Positions 54,047-64,000 of a stretch of DNA of 64,000 nucleotides are shown here, one piece after another (the first letter of the stretch is position 1; every line of letters starts with the position of its first letter). Below the pieces are notes generated by a model that was not told the DNA's origin, searched no databases, and saw only the letters and a program-made list of their open reading frames with translations. This stretch comes from Antedon mediterranea (taxonomy: Eukaryota; Echinodermata; Crinoidea; Comatulida; Antedonidae), in NCBI RefSeq assembly GCF_964355755.1, contig NC_092672.1, forward strand, positions 28,888,501 to 28,952,500. The letters run 5' to 3'. Made by a program: the position numbers and the translations under genes.

Positions 54047-54415
54047 CTAAAAAAACAAAGAGATAATTGAATAAAAAAGTATAAGATTTAGGTACATATA
54101 GCAGGTATATGAAAAACAAAAACAAGCTTAAATTTGCCAAAATGTTTAAGCATTTCTAGTAAACACACTTTTTAAATAAATCGTTAAAAAAAAATAAAAG
54201 TTGTTTTTATTGTTTCGTTTGCCTATCTAGATATTGAAGTATTCCTTCAAATAACAAACTAATATATTTTGGCATATTTAAGGGTGTCTAGAAAACTCAG
54301 ATGTCAGATATATCTGAGTTTTCTAGATCTTGAAAACTTAGATATCTTACTGTTCTAGATCTAGAAAACTCAGATATCAAGATCTGAGTTTTCTAGTTCC
54401 AGAATAGAACTCGTA

Positions 54416-54874
54416 CCCACACCAACTCGTACATACCTAATTTTTAAGCCTACATTTTAACGGTAACATGCACTGTATTTTTTTTATGATTTAAGCCGTA
54501 GGCCGCTTCTACATGTTACAATATTAGTAAGAAAACGTACTCAGTAATCGGTTTTAATAATACTCTAGTATTTCAAATGATTAATAAGGCCAAAAAAAAT
54601 GATTGTGTTGGCCACGCCCGACCGACCCTAAAATGAAAGTCGCCTTTTTTTTCTTTTTTTTTTGTGAGCCAAACGGCAATTGTGAAACCAAATGGTGAAA
54701 AAATATTGTCTTATTCACCAAATTGGCGAAGTATATATTTCACATCCGCCGGACGTGTACAAAACGAAGCGTGCAGCCAACCGTGAATCAATCACGTGAT
54801 AACCGGAATACGCGATTATCAATTTTTGGAGGATCCAAGTTTTAACTAAATGAACACTTTGATTAACACAGTGG
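54416..54874. other. Sequence outside the right arm, no gene
   Basis: Unrelated to the left outer flank (24581-25425). No kringle, signal-peptide or other exon was recognised. Confidence 0.45.
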
Positions 54875-55333
54875 TTGAGACACATTTTTAATTCTCTTGT
54901 GGGATGGGCTGAGACATGGAAACTTTCTTTAAAAATAAGTAAATGTAAATCTTTGTGTATCACTTTGAAAACAAAGCCTATTATAACCAAATATAAGTTG
55001 AATGATCAGGAATTAGATTGTGTTAATTTTCTAAGGGATTTGGGAGTTTTAATTGATAGTAAGTTAAATGTTTGTTTACATGTTAATTATGTTGTATCTA
55101 AGGCAAATAGAATGCTGGGTTTGTTATGGAGGAACTGTAGATTCATAGGCAATTGTGGAGCATTAACATCATTGTACCGTTCAGTCGTGCGCCCCCACCT
55201 GGAATACTGTTCAGTCATATTTAATTCAATTTCTTGTACTCAATCTCGGCGTATTTATAATGTTCAGAACAAATTCATTAGATTCCTTACTCGCACTCGT
55301 TTTTTTTCACAACTCATTCAATTCTGTTTATGA
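54875..55333 (+). pseudogene. Non-LTR retrotransposon RT thumb fragment
   Basis: An open 152-codon stretch reads LVGWAETWKLSLKISKCKSL, VNFLRDLGVLIDSKLNVCLH, LLWRNCRFIGNCGALTSLYR and SVVRPHLEYCSVIF. This is the region after the catalytic palm in Jockey/I-like LINEs (W...L..N..KCK motif, LG..D..L, RP.LEY). No YADD box and no C-terminal end: truncated on both sides. Confidence 0.75.
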
Positions 55334-55454
55334 TTGTCCTCTTGTTGCTTTGTTTAAGTTGAATATACCAACTCGTACTCGCAGCAAGTGTTTGCTTCAC
55401 GTTCTTGTGGTCGTGTTGAATGCACAAAACGAGGTATTTTTCCAATAGGGTTGG

Positions 55455-55650
55455 TGAAAACTGTCCATAATAGGTTACTTTTCTGTCCATAATAGGTTAC
55501 TTTCTGTCCATAATAGTGGGCGCTGTTGTTTGTCCATAATAGGTAACTTTCATAATTGGCTGTCCAAAATAGGTGACTTTTTGTCCACAATAGAGGATTT
55601 TATTGGAGTAGTGCGCCATCCATTGTGTTGTCTAAAATAGGTGATTTTGT
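55455..55650. repeat. Short tandem repeat, about 22-bp unit
   Basis: About eight diverged units of CTGTCCATAATAGGTTACTTT, with interruptions. The 78-codon minus frame rich in W, Y and Q here is made by this unit. Confidence 0.75.
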
Positions 55651-56298
55651 TGGCGTACTTCGTTTATTTCCGTAGGATTTTAATGCCCAAAGTGAGATTT
55701 CACTTGATTTCACTTTATTATGGTGCTAGGATACCAAAAATGCTAGGTAACAAATTTTCACAATCCCGTAACCATGGTAACAGCCCCAAATTCAAAATGG
55801 CGACCAAATGACCATATCTCCATAACCCTTTGGTCTATTGACAAGATATTGGCATCAAAATACTCGGAATATATATATTTATATTCGTTATAATATAACA
55901 TTTTTACTAAATTGAACCGGAAATGCTATTTTCTGTACTATTGACCCTTGACCTTGACTCGTACTGTATCTTAAAAACGGCTGGTCATAGAAATTTAAAA
56001 ATGGTCTCAAATTGCTCAGACCTTATATATTTATATTTATTGTAACGCAATATTTTGTTAAAAAATGTCCGGAAGCAAAGTTATTGACCTTTGACATAGA
56101 GAAAAGCTTACAAGAATTTTTATTCAGCAGTATATGGTCATATCTCCATAACGCTTTGGTCTATTGACAAGATATTGGCATCAAAATACTCGGAATAAAT
56201 ATATTTATATTCGTTGTAATAGAACATTTTTACTAAATGTAACCGGAAATGCTATTTTTCTGCACTATTGACTGACCTTGACTCGAACTGTATCTAAA

Positions 56299-57076
56299 CA
56301 AGGCCAACAGCCATTAAGTCGCGTGCTACAATGCATAGTGATACCGGACCGACAGACAGACCGACAGACCGACAGACATACCGACAGATAGACAGACCGA
56401 CAGACCGACCGACCGACATAGTGAACTATACTGACCGAAATTACTGAACATGTTTAAAAATGTTGAAATGTTTAAAAACATTTATATTTTTTTAATTTAC
56501 ACGTGCGTAGCCTGTCACTTTTGACGTGCTCGTATAACGTGATTTCGAGTTGAAAAGTAAGTCAAGAAAACAGAAATCGGGCAAAAAGAGTGCGCAATAA
56601 CATTTAACGCGCAGTGCGCGCGCAAAAATATGCGCACTCATGGCAATTTTGTAAACGCTTAAAATTGCCTGAAACGTACTCTTATTTCATCGAAAATAAA
56701 TTTTGAAAATTTTAAGCGTGCGTACGCATGCGTTACATGCGCTACGCACGTAATTGTATTGCCATATGATGATTTATGCCCTGAAATTTATGAGTACCAA
56801 ATTTTATTTAATTGTGATTCATGGTTGTGAAGATATGATTACAAACGTGATTTCGTTAAATCGTGCGTAGACCGCGTAATTTTGTATTGCGCACCGTGAA
56901 AACATAACCACATCGATTCCTGGCCATAAGGAATATACTGTGAAAAATTGACCTAGCTAGATTAAACTGATATCAAGATAAGGTCAGAAAGCGATAAAAC
57001 GCATAGTGATATCGGACCAACAGACCGACAGACCGACCGACCGATATAGTGAACTATAGAGTCGCTTCCACGCGAC
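56299..57076 (+). mobile_element. CAAGGCCA...CGCGAC repeat inserted in the fold-back arm
   Basis: 778-bp insertion flanked by TAAA on both sides (56295-56298 and 57077-57080). The right arm of the host element keeps the uninterrupted site (about 59175-59190). Long CCGACAGACCGACAGA tracts lie near the left end. Confidence 0.78.
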
Positions 57077-57617
57077 TAAAAACGGCTGATTATAGAAATT
57101 TAAAAATGGTCTCAAATTGCTCAGACCATACATATTTATATTGATTTTAATGCAACATTTTGTTAGAAAATGACCGGAAGTAAAGTTATTGACCTTTGAC
57201 CTAATAAACATGAACTTTATGTATATAAACATTTATCTATTTGAGCATGTATGGTCAATTGTTTGTGGTAGGGATTAAAAACATGAGTTTATACATATTA
57301 TCATCATTCGAATATTTAATTTCTAATCACATTTAGTTTTTATATATTTTATAAATAGTATATACTTTATAGTGAAAGCACATTTATCTATGTAAACAAC
57401 TTTGGAAAATAGTAAAAATTACCGCAAAAATTCATTCATTCACCCACTTCACTAAAATGACGTTGCCAAATTGATTCTTCCTGAACTTTTCCTGAAATGT
57501 TAATTGCTATACTTTTTACACTTTGGAGCTCCAAAATTGGATTAAAACATCTTTAATTACATCAGTACCATGCATTTATTGTGTCAGTATCATTGTTGCC
57601 ATTAAGACAGTCAAGGA

Positions 57618-57854
57618 GTGAGAGTGGTTGATTCTTCAACTGTTGTACCTTTAATGCTTGTTCTTGAAACATTTTCATATATGGAGGTTTCTCATACATT
57701 GAACTGCTGCCGGCCATACATTATTACGTGGTTAGACGTTCCTTGGTTTTTCTTCTTAGACGTTTCAAGATATGAGAAGCAATCTTTCAATGCTAACATT
57801 GACTGCCATTTTTTGAGTCATATCGCCAAGCCAAGGTACCAATTTAAGGAGTGA
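57618..57854 (+). other. Unrecognised 78-codon frame inside the fold-back element
   Basis: No domain or motif recognised. Codons are AT-rich like the surroundings. Could be a remnant of the parental element's gene or chance. Confidence 0.15.
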
Positions 57855-59564
57855 GATTGTTAGAAGTGACCAAGAGGTTTTTGATGTTTACAGCATCTTA
57901 TGATTTTATCTCCTTCAAGCTACTAAATGTTTTTAGTTTCATTTTCATTTCAGGTATAGTCCACAACCAGACTTTGGTCACAAACTTCAAAAAGCTTCAA
58001 CTCCTTTTTTTATTATCTCTGTTTAAGATATATTTCTTTACTTCTTTTGAAATTATTACTAAGACAAAGTTTAAAAAAGTGTTGATTTTGTTAATTTGAT
58101 TTGAAATCTTGACGGATTTGTGTGTTTTGTGTTGAAGAGTGAGTTTGATGGGATATCTAGTTCGATTTCCCCCTCCTAACTAATGCCAACAAGATCACCA
58201 ACCCATTTTAACTGGTTTTCCTTCTGTTCTAGAGCCTGCTCCGGGAAAAGAGCACTATTTAAATACAGATTTTTTTTCTTTACATTCAAATTAATTACAA
58301 TCTTTTATTCACTGTTATTGGGTCATCTACATGTTAGATGGCAATGTATCAGACGAGCATATAAATGAAAACCAGTCATGGGCAAACAAGTCTGCAAGAT
58401 ACCTTTCTAATATTATAGGTTATAATTACCATCAAATCTCACTCTGACATTTACTACTTTTAGCTAAATCAGAAATCTTCAATTAATACGTTTATAGAGG
58501 TTAAAAATGGCAATTGAAAACAATATCTGAAAATATGAGTTTAGAAAAGAACTGAATGCATAACATAATTATTCTAGTGAACGCCAGGCTAGTGATCTGG
58601 AGGTTGTTGGAGTCCCACATTACTTAAGTATTAATGATGTATTCTTAGTAAAAGTGAAAATTACGTCAGAGTAGGGCCAACATATCTGACCAATATTTAT
58701 CCATCCTTGTAATATAAATAGCTATTCTGTATGTTAATGGTGAATAACTTTACTTCTGGTCATTTTCTTACAAAATATTGCATTACAATAAATATAAATA
58801 TGTATAGTCTGAGCAATTTGAGACCATTTTTAAATTTCCATGACCAGCCGTTTTTTAGATACAGTGCGAGTCAAGGTGAAGGGTCACTAGTAAAGAAAAA
58901 TGGCATTTCCGGTTACATTTAGTCAAAATGGTCTATTACAACAAATATAAATATATTTATTCCGAGTATTTTGATACCAATATCTTGTCAATAGACCAAA
59001 GGGTTTTGAAGATATGACCAGAGACTACGGAATAAAAATCCTTGTAAGCTATTCTCTATGTCAAAGGTCAATAACTTTGCTTCCGGACATTTTTAAACAA
59101 AATATTGCATTACAATAAATATAAATATATAAGGTCTGAGCAATTTGAGACTATTTTTAAATTTCTATGACCAGCCGTTTTTAAGATACAGTACGTGTCA
59201 AGGTCAAGGGTCAATAGTACAGAAAAAAGCATTTCCGGTTGCATTTAGTAAAAAATGTTCTATTACAACGAATATAAATATATATATATTCCGAGTATTT
59301 TGATACTAATATCTTGTCAATAGACCAAAGGGTTATGGAGATATGGCCATTTGGTCGCCATTTTGAATTTGGGACTGTTACCATGGTTACGGGATCGTGA
59401 AAATGTGTTACCTAGCATTTTTGGTATCCTAGCACTATAATAAAGTAAAATCAAGTGAAATCTCACTTTGGGCATTAAAATCCCACGGAACCCCTATTTG
59501 CATGCATGAGGAACCTGACTAAATAGTTAAATACTAATTTGCTTTCTCTTCAGACTTCGAGGCG

Positions 59565-59695
59565 GCCTAGCTAGGCCTAGGAGGCATAATTAGTATAATT
59601 ATTTAAGTCTCTGTAGCCTCTAGGGCCTAGTCCTGTTAGTTAGGCTACCTCAGGCCTACTACTACTAGCCTAGGCCTAGCTAGAGTCCATTTTTG
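59565..59695. repeat. CCTAGG/TAGGCCTA-rich tract
   Basis: Several overlapping CCTAGG-type palindromes, as at 32430-32775. It is followed by a CTCCCGAATTTTA-type diverged repeat (59725-59800). Confidence 0.55.
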
Positions 59696-59868
59696 TTATT
59701 GTCCACTAATGCAGACGTTCCAACCCTCCCGATTTATCCGGGAGTCTCCCGAATTTTAACATCACCTCCCGGTTTCCCGAATTTTAAATATATCTCCCGA
59801 TTTCACACATTTCTATAAAATTCAGTATTATTGCATTAAATTAAAATCTATCTTCCCACGAAAGTTAA

Positions 59869-62800
59869 AGATGTATTGTCCCTCTGAAAAAAATTTTTTT
59901 TTCGATATTTTTGTTGAATAGGCCATTTTAATTGCACATAAAAGTTATTCACTTTGACCTCAATTTGGATTGAAAAAAATAATTGTTTACACGGGAAAAT
60001 CGCAATTTAATGCAAAAATTAACCAACCGGAAGCTATTTGTCTGGAAGACAAATGTGTTCCGGTTTAATTTAACCCTTGACCTGAGTTAGCTCATAAATA
60101 TTCATATTGTATGGATACATCGTGTGGATGATGACGCTTTCCAAATCAACAGCCAACAACAACGATAGCAATGCCATGATGCGTGCGAGAGAGTCGAGTA
60201 GTGATGCGAGACGAATCTTGAAGAAAACACGAAAACTATAGCTAGCAGAATGCTAAGTTAGAATTACAGTTGGTAACTTTGATGTTGAATCTTATTCATT
60301 TAGGTGAGTTTTTGTTTCGCTAACAGGAGAGGCCTAGCTAGGCCCGAATTTGCTGCTACTGTACTACTACTAGTCTACTACTACTACTACTACTAGCACT
60401 GACAGTCTCGAGTAGCCTAACTGCTGCATACTTCTGTCTCTAGAAGGAATACAGATCACTCCGGCCGCGCTTCACTCCGGCCGCGCTTCAAATCCGGCCG
60501 CGATTCATTCCGGCCGCGATTCATTCCGGCCGCAGCTATGGAGCGCCCAATGAGTCTTTTACAACCGAGACACGTTTTTTGTAGAGAATCAAAATAAACA
60601 TTTGTAATAATACAGTATATTTTTTCTCTTTCAGGATCACAACAACATCGCAAGTGTTTTAAATTAGGTCTAATGCTAGAACAAAATAATTTATGTGTTT
60701 TATCCAATGTAATAGGCTAGTATATTAATTGTAATGTGATTAATTAATGTAATTTATTGCAATGTACCCTATATGTCATATTATTTTTATCATATATAAA
60801 TTAAAATATAAAATCATTGTAAATTGGACTGTACAAAAATGATATATTAATTCTTGATACAATTCCAGGTAACATTAATTAGACGGATATTTGATTATTT
60901 GAAATAAATTAATTAATATTGTAAATATTGTTATTAACTATAATTAGTAAGTATGGGTACTGGCAAGATAAAGTGTTATAAAAATAAGGGTTTTAACTAA
61001 TTTTTAATGTTAATAAATGTAAAGCTATAAAAATAAATGTACATAGAAAGAAATTAAATATTGTTATTCAAGCATTAATTAGACGGGTATTTGATTATTA
61101 TTTTATTATTGAATTTAATTAAGTTAAGTTTAGTTTGAAAGAAAAAGCAGTTCCAACTTCTTTGAATGTTATTGTTAATGAAACAAGTAAAATTGTTGCT
61201 AATAAATATTCAACTAGTTCCATTTAAATTCACCAAGAATTTGTTATAACACTGAACAGTATAGAAAACGTAGATATGGGCGCTCCATACTAACGGCCCC
61301 TTTGCACAGGAAGTCGAATTGAATAGCGGCCGGAGTGCATAACATCGCGCTAAACTGATACGGCGGCCGGAGTGAAGCGCGGCCGGAGTGATCGGCTACC
61401 TCTAGAAGTAGAGTGTAGTAGGCCTAGGCAGTACACTGCTAGCTAGGGCTACAGTAAACCACCACCAGAAGGGATGTATTTTTGTTTTAATCACGATGAA
61501 TTGGTTTAATTTTTAAAGATTTCAACTATCTATTCGGCAGTGAAAATTAAAAAAAAAAAAAATCTAAATATTGTTTTGGATGTTTTACTGATGCAATATT
61601 TTAAAAATATTTTCTGTATCAAATGCAATAGGTTCAAATTAACATTCCGCAAATAAACATTTTATGCAGATATTTTGACACAAATTTCTTTTTTTTTTTA
61701 GGTTGATTGATTGAACAATAAGAGCAAGTAGTGAGAAACATAAAATGTATCGTACAGTGGCAACATTCACAATTTATTGAAACGTTTCTTACTATTAAAA
61801 TGACACTTTGTAATGGATGAGAGCGATCTTAGAAGACTATAGCTGTCGTAATTACTGCCACAATCAACACATTGATAATTAGTAGACAAATTGACACAAA
61901 AAACAATACAGGAATTCAATAAGATATACTGTATATATATATTTTATTAACTACTTTTGCACTGTAATATTTACAGTAAAATTATGAAGTGTAAGTAAAT
62001 TTGAAGAATTTATCCTGTGTACTGTTGTAGTAGTTCTTTTTTATTTATTGAATGTTATGTTTACAAAATAATATACTGTACATAATTATAATACAAAAAA
62101 AATTATACAATATTTTACAAGCTGGACAAGAACATATTGGCCGAATGCAGCAGGAGAGTCAGAAATATTTTTCCTGCAATATCCAATAATCATATTCCAA
62201 TACCGAGTCTATCATTGTTGTCTTTGGGTGACCTCTGTTCCAGTCTTCATCAGCTCAACGTCTTTAAAAAAAGTAAAAGCAAAGTATGAAAATCCGGAAA
62301 AAATAGATCATGCATATTTAGTGCAAAATTGGGCTAGTGAAATTGCTTACTTTGACATAGTCAAATAAGTATACTACCTTTCTATGGTAATTAAAACACA
62401 TTACTTATAATGTTATAACTTATAAAAATAGAAAATAAATATTTGACTTACTACAGTACAGAGAACATTTGTTTGTGTTGTAAAATGGCTAAGCTGGCTT
62501 TTCCCCTCTCTGTCTACTTGTACATTGCTGCTGGAAGGTTCTCAATTTCAGGCTTGTATTGCAACCATTTTCCCTGAAAAATGTTTGTTTTATTTTTATC
62601 ATAAAAATTAGTTAAACAAGCTTCAACTGTAAATATATATGGTACAGCAAGCTGGCTGTATTTTCGGAATGTAGTTAAGATTGATGGCATATAGCCTAGG
62701 CCAGTCTATGAAGAGTACAATGTATAGGGCCTAGCTGGGCATCTTCTGCAGGGACCCGATTGTCACAGTCTGCTTGCTACTAGCCTAGTAGTAATAATAT

Positions 62801-63306
62801 GCAGCAGCATGTATTAATTATTCTAGGCCTAGCCCTGAACTGAAAAAATCCCAGGCTAAGTTAATTAATTTACCTTCCTGTTATTATTGCGTTATATATA
62901 TTATTATATTTAAAATAACCGTCTAGGCCTACATACCGACAAATTAACAGCTCAGCTTTACATATTTATACGATCAGCCATCCCAGGGAAACCCACAGTC
63001 GCGTCGATCTCTGGTGGTGTTGTTGTACCATACAACGTGCATCGATATCTTAGATCAGATCTCTGCTGTGTGGATGCTCATTAACATATCATGCATATGT
63101 ATGAGTTAGCTCTACCGGCCTAATTTCTGAGCCGATGAGTTCGAAAAAATGGTAAATTTATTTTGATTTTTTTATAAGCGAAATCAATATTTTTTTCGGA
63201 TTTTTTTTCGGTGGAAGTGAATAACTTTATGTTAACTACAAAACGGTCTATTCAAAATTTGATTTTTTTCATCTTTATTTTTCATTTTTTGGGGGACAAT
63301 ACATCT
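59869..63306. mobile_element. 3.4-kb TTAA-flanked TIR element
   Basis: AGATGTATTGTCCC (59869) and GGGACAATACATCT (ending 63306) are perfect inverted ends inside a TTAA duplication (59865-59868 and 63307-63310). Similarity continues inward about 100 bp (AAAGTTATTCACTT on both sides). A TTAA target is typical of piggyBac and Kolobok elements. No transposase was recognised inside, so it is non-autonomous. It contains a nested 953-bp element (60447-61399) and CCTAGG tracts. Two solo copies of its terminus occur at 36266 and 43598. Confidence 0.8.
60447..61399. mobile_element. Nested 953-bp element with 9-bp target duplication
   Basis: CTCTAGAAG occurs directly on both sides (60438-60446 and 61400-61408). 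Perfect 31-bp inverted repeats start GATCACTCCGGCCGCGCTTC at 60454 and end at 61393. Just inside are repeated 16-18-bp units (TTCATTCCGGCCGCGA type) at 60461-60537 and 61325-61390. A 9-bp target duplication is typical of Mutator-like elements. The AT-rich centre has no ORF; the minus frame at 60707-60456 is a repeat by-product. Confidence 0.8.
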
Positions 63307-63420
63307 TTAATATTACAAATTAATTTAATCTCACACGTCGTACGTACCACCCCGTATGATACAACGAACATGTAATGTATGTAAAGATTGTATAGCATAG
63401 TACTACAGCGTACTGTAAGG

Positions 63421-63735
63421 CGACGTCCTTTATGTTTACCGACAGTACGCGATTCTTACCTTTAGCGATAAAGCTACAGTATCGCTTTATCAGTAGAGTA
63501 GGCGCACGTGTACTGAAACTTTTTCCGGGTTACAAGTTTGACCTAATTCCCATGCCCAGGGAAGGCATCATCGTCAGTGTAGTAGTAGTAGTAGTACCCG
63601 TAGTACTATGCGACGTCCTTTGTGTTTACCGACAGTACGAGATGAATCTACAGTATCAGTAGTAGGCGCGCGTGTACTGAAATTGCTAGTTACAAGTTCT
63701 TTGACCCAATTCCAATGCCCAGTAGTCCAGTCCCT
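63421..63735. repeat. Direct duplication of about 120-190 bp
   Basis: GCGACGTCCTTTATGTTTAC (63420) and GCGACGTCCTTTGTGTTTAC (63610) start two copies that share ACCGACAGTACG, GTGTACTGAAA and CCAATGCCCAG with an indel between. Confidence 0.65.
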
Positions 63736-63839
63736 AAGGGGAGAAAAAGGGGTGGGATGTTACCAGACTGGATACAAATTTTTCAATATAGCAGTTTGGT
63801 AGAGTATAGTGTGGAGATGCCAAAACAAAGTTACTGGAA

Positions 63840-64000
63840 ATCTGATTTGACCTCTGTGACCTCTGACCTCAATTTTTATATTTTTCTATTATATAACTAA
63901 AAATCGCCATATCTTGACAACGCAGGGACATTTTACATTTATTTTTTTTTCAAAATGCTTGGAAAATATATATTTATATTCGCTATAATGAAAAAAATTG
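63840..64000. repeat. Start of another GACCTC/ATATCTTGAC repeat copy
   Basis: GACCTCTGTGACCTCTGACCTC followed by CGCCATATCTTGACAACGC-type wording and ATATTTATATTCGCTATAAT, as in 47230-47350. Cut by the window end. Confidence 0.5.

Larger units (their letters stand above)
48293..54415 (-). repeat. Right arm of the giant inverted repeat
   Basis: Reverse complement of 25426-35853 without the LINE and without the 1770-bp transposon, so it preserves both empty sites. It carries the better-preserved kringle exons on the minus strand. It ends at GAACTCGTA (54415), where similarity to the left arm stops. Confidence 0.92.
55668..59490. mobile_element. 3.8-kb fold-back element built of dispersed repeats
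   Basis: The outer ends TTCCGTAGGATTTTAATGCC (55668) and the complement ending at 59490 lead into inverted arms. The left arm is about 55668-56294 plus 57077-57240, and the right arm about 58730-59490 (shared: GTAACCATGGTAACAG, CCATATCTCCATAACCCTTTG with one change). The left arm is split by a 778-bp insertion (56299-57076). Interior 57241-58720 is unique AT-rich DNA with a 78-codon frame at 57618-57854 that I do not recognise. No transposase. Confidence 0.7.

Noticed and set aside
25426-54415. Reading the whole inverted repeat as one very large transposon
   Set aside because: No target duplication is visible at the outer ends and no mobility gene lies inside that matches; segmental duplication is simpler, although the palindromic ends keep the idea open.
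55354-55590. 78-codon minus frame rich in Trp/Tyr
   Set aside because: Produced by the 22-bp tandem unit CTGTCCATAATAGGTTACTTT; no domain.

Overview
The window looks like nuclear DNA from an animal, most likely a marine deuterostome and probably an echinoderm. The evidence is spliced genes with GT/AG introns, a DED-NACHT-LRR receptor of a type that is expanded in echinoderms, very frequent TAGGCCTA/CCTAGG clusters, and a dense load of LINEs, MITEs and fold-back elements. The species cannot be fixed from sequence alone.

Layout. 1-8.3 kb: the 3' half of a condensin I subunit D2 gene (NCAPD2), seven phase-consistent exons on the + strand. One intron carries a complete 3.84-kb DNA transposon (2301-6142) whose intact 659-residue transposase-like protein I cannot place in a named superfamily. 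8.3-19.7 kb: 3' flank, tandem repeats, relics of a CXC-type transposon ORF family, and three decayed non-LTR retrotransposons. 19.86-24.5 kb: an NLR-type innate immune gene (DED-like exon, predicted 33-nt microexon, NACHT exon, about eight LRR units repeated at DNA level), broken by an apparent 1-nt deletion in an A run.

25.4-54.4 kb: the main structural feature, an inverted duplication with arms of about 6.1 kb (25426-35853 and 48293-54415). Each arm carries the 3' end of the same multi-kringle gene, and the two copies converge on a 12.4-kb spacer. The left arm additionally holds a 5'-truncated L1/Tx1-like LINE (12-bp target duplication) and a 1770-bp TIR transposon (4-bp target duplication); the right arm has the empty site for both. 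The first kringle has a stop codon in the left arm and is open in the right arm. The spacer holds a relic of a second NLR 3' end, split by a 3.5-kb fold-back element, plus a TIR element with a BESS-like coding remnant and other transposon debris.

54.4-64 kb: only mobile and repetitive DNA is recognised: an RT fragment, a 22-bp tandem array, a 3.8-kb fold-back element, and a TTAA-flanked 3.4-kb element with a 953-bp element (9-bp target duplication) nested inside it.

Functionally there are three host loci: chromosome condensation (NCAPD2), innate immune sensing (NLR) and a probable secreted or surface kringle protein. The rest is a layered record of transposition whose order can partly be read from nested insertions and empty sites. 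All gene models are read by eye, and no database search was possible.
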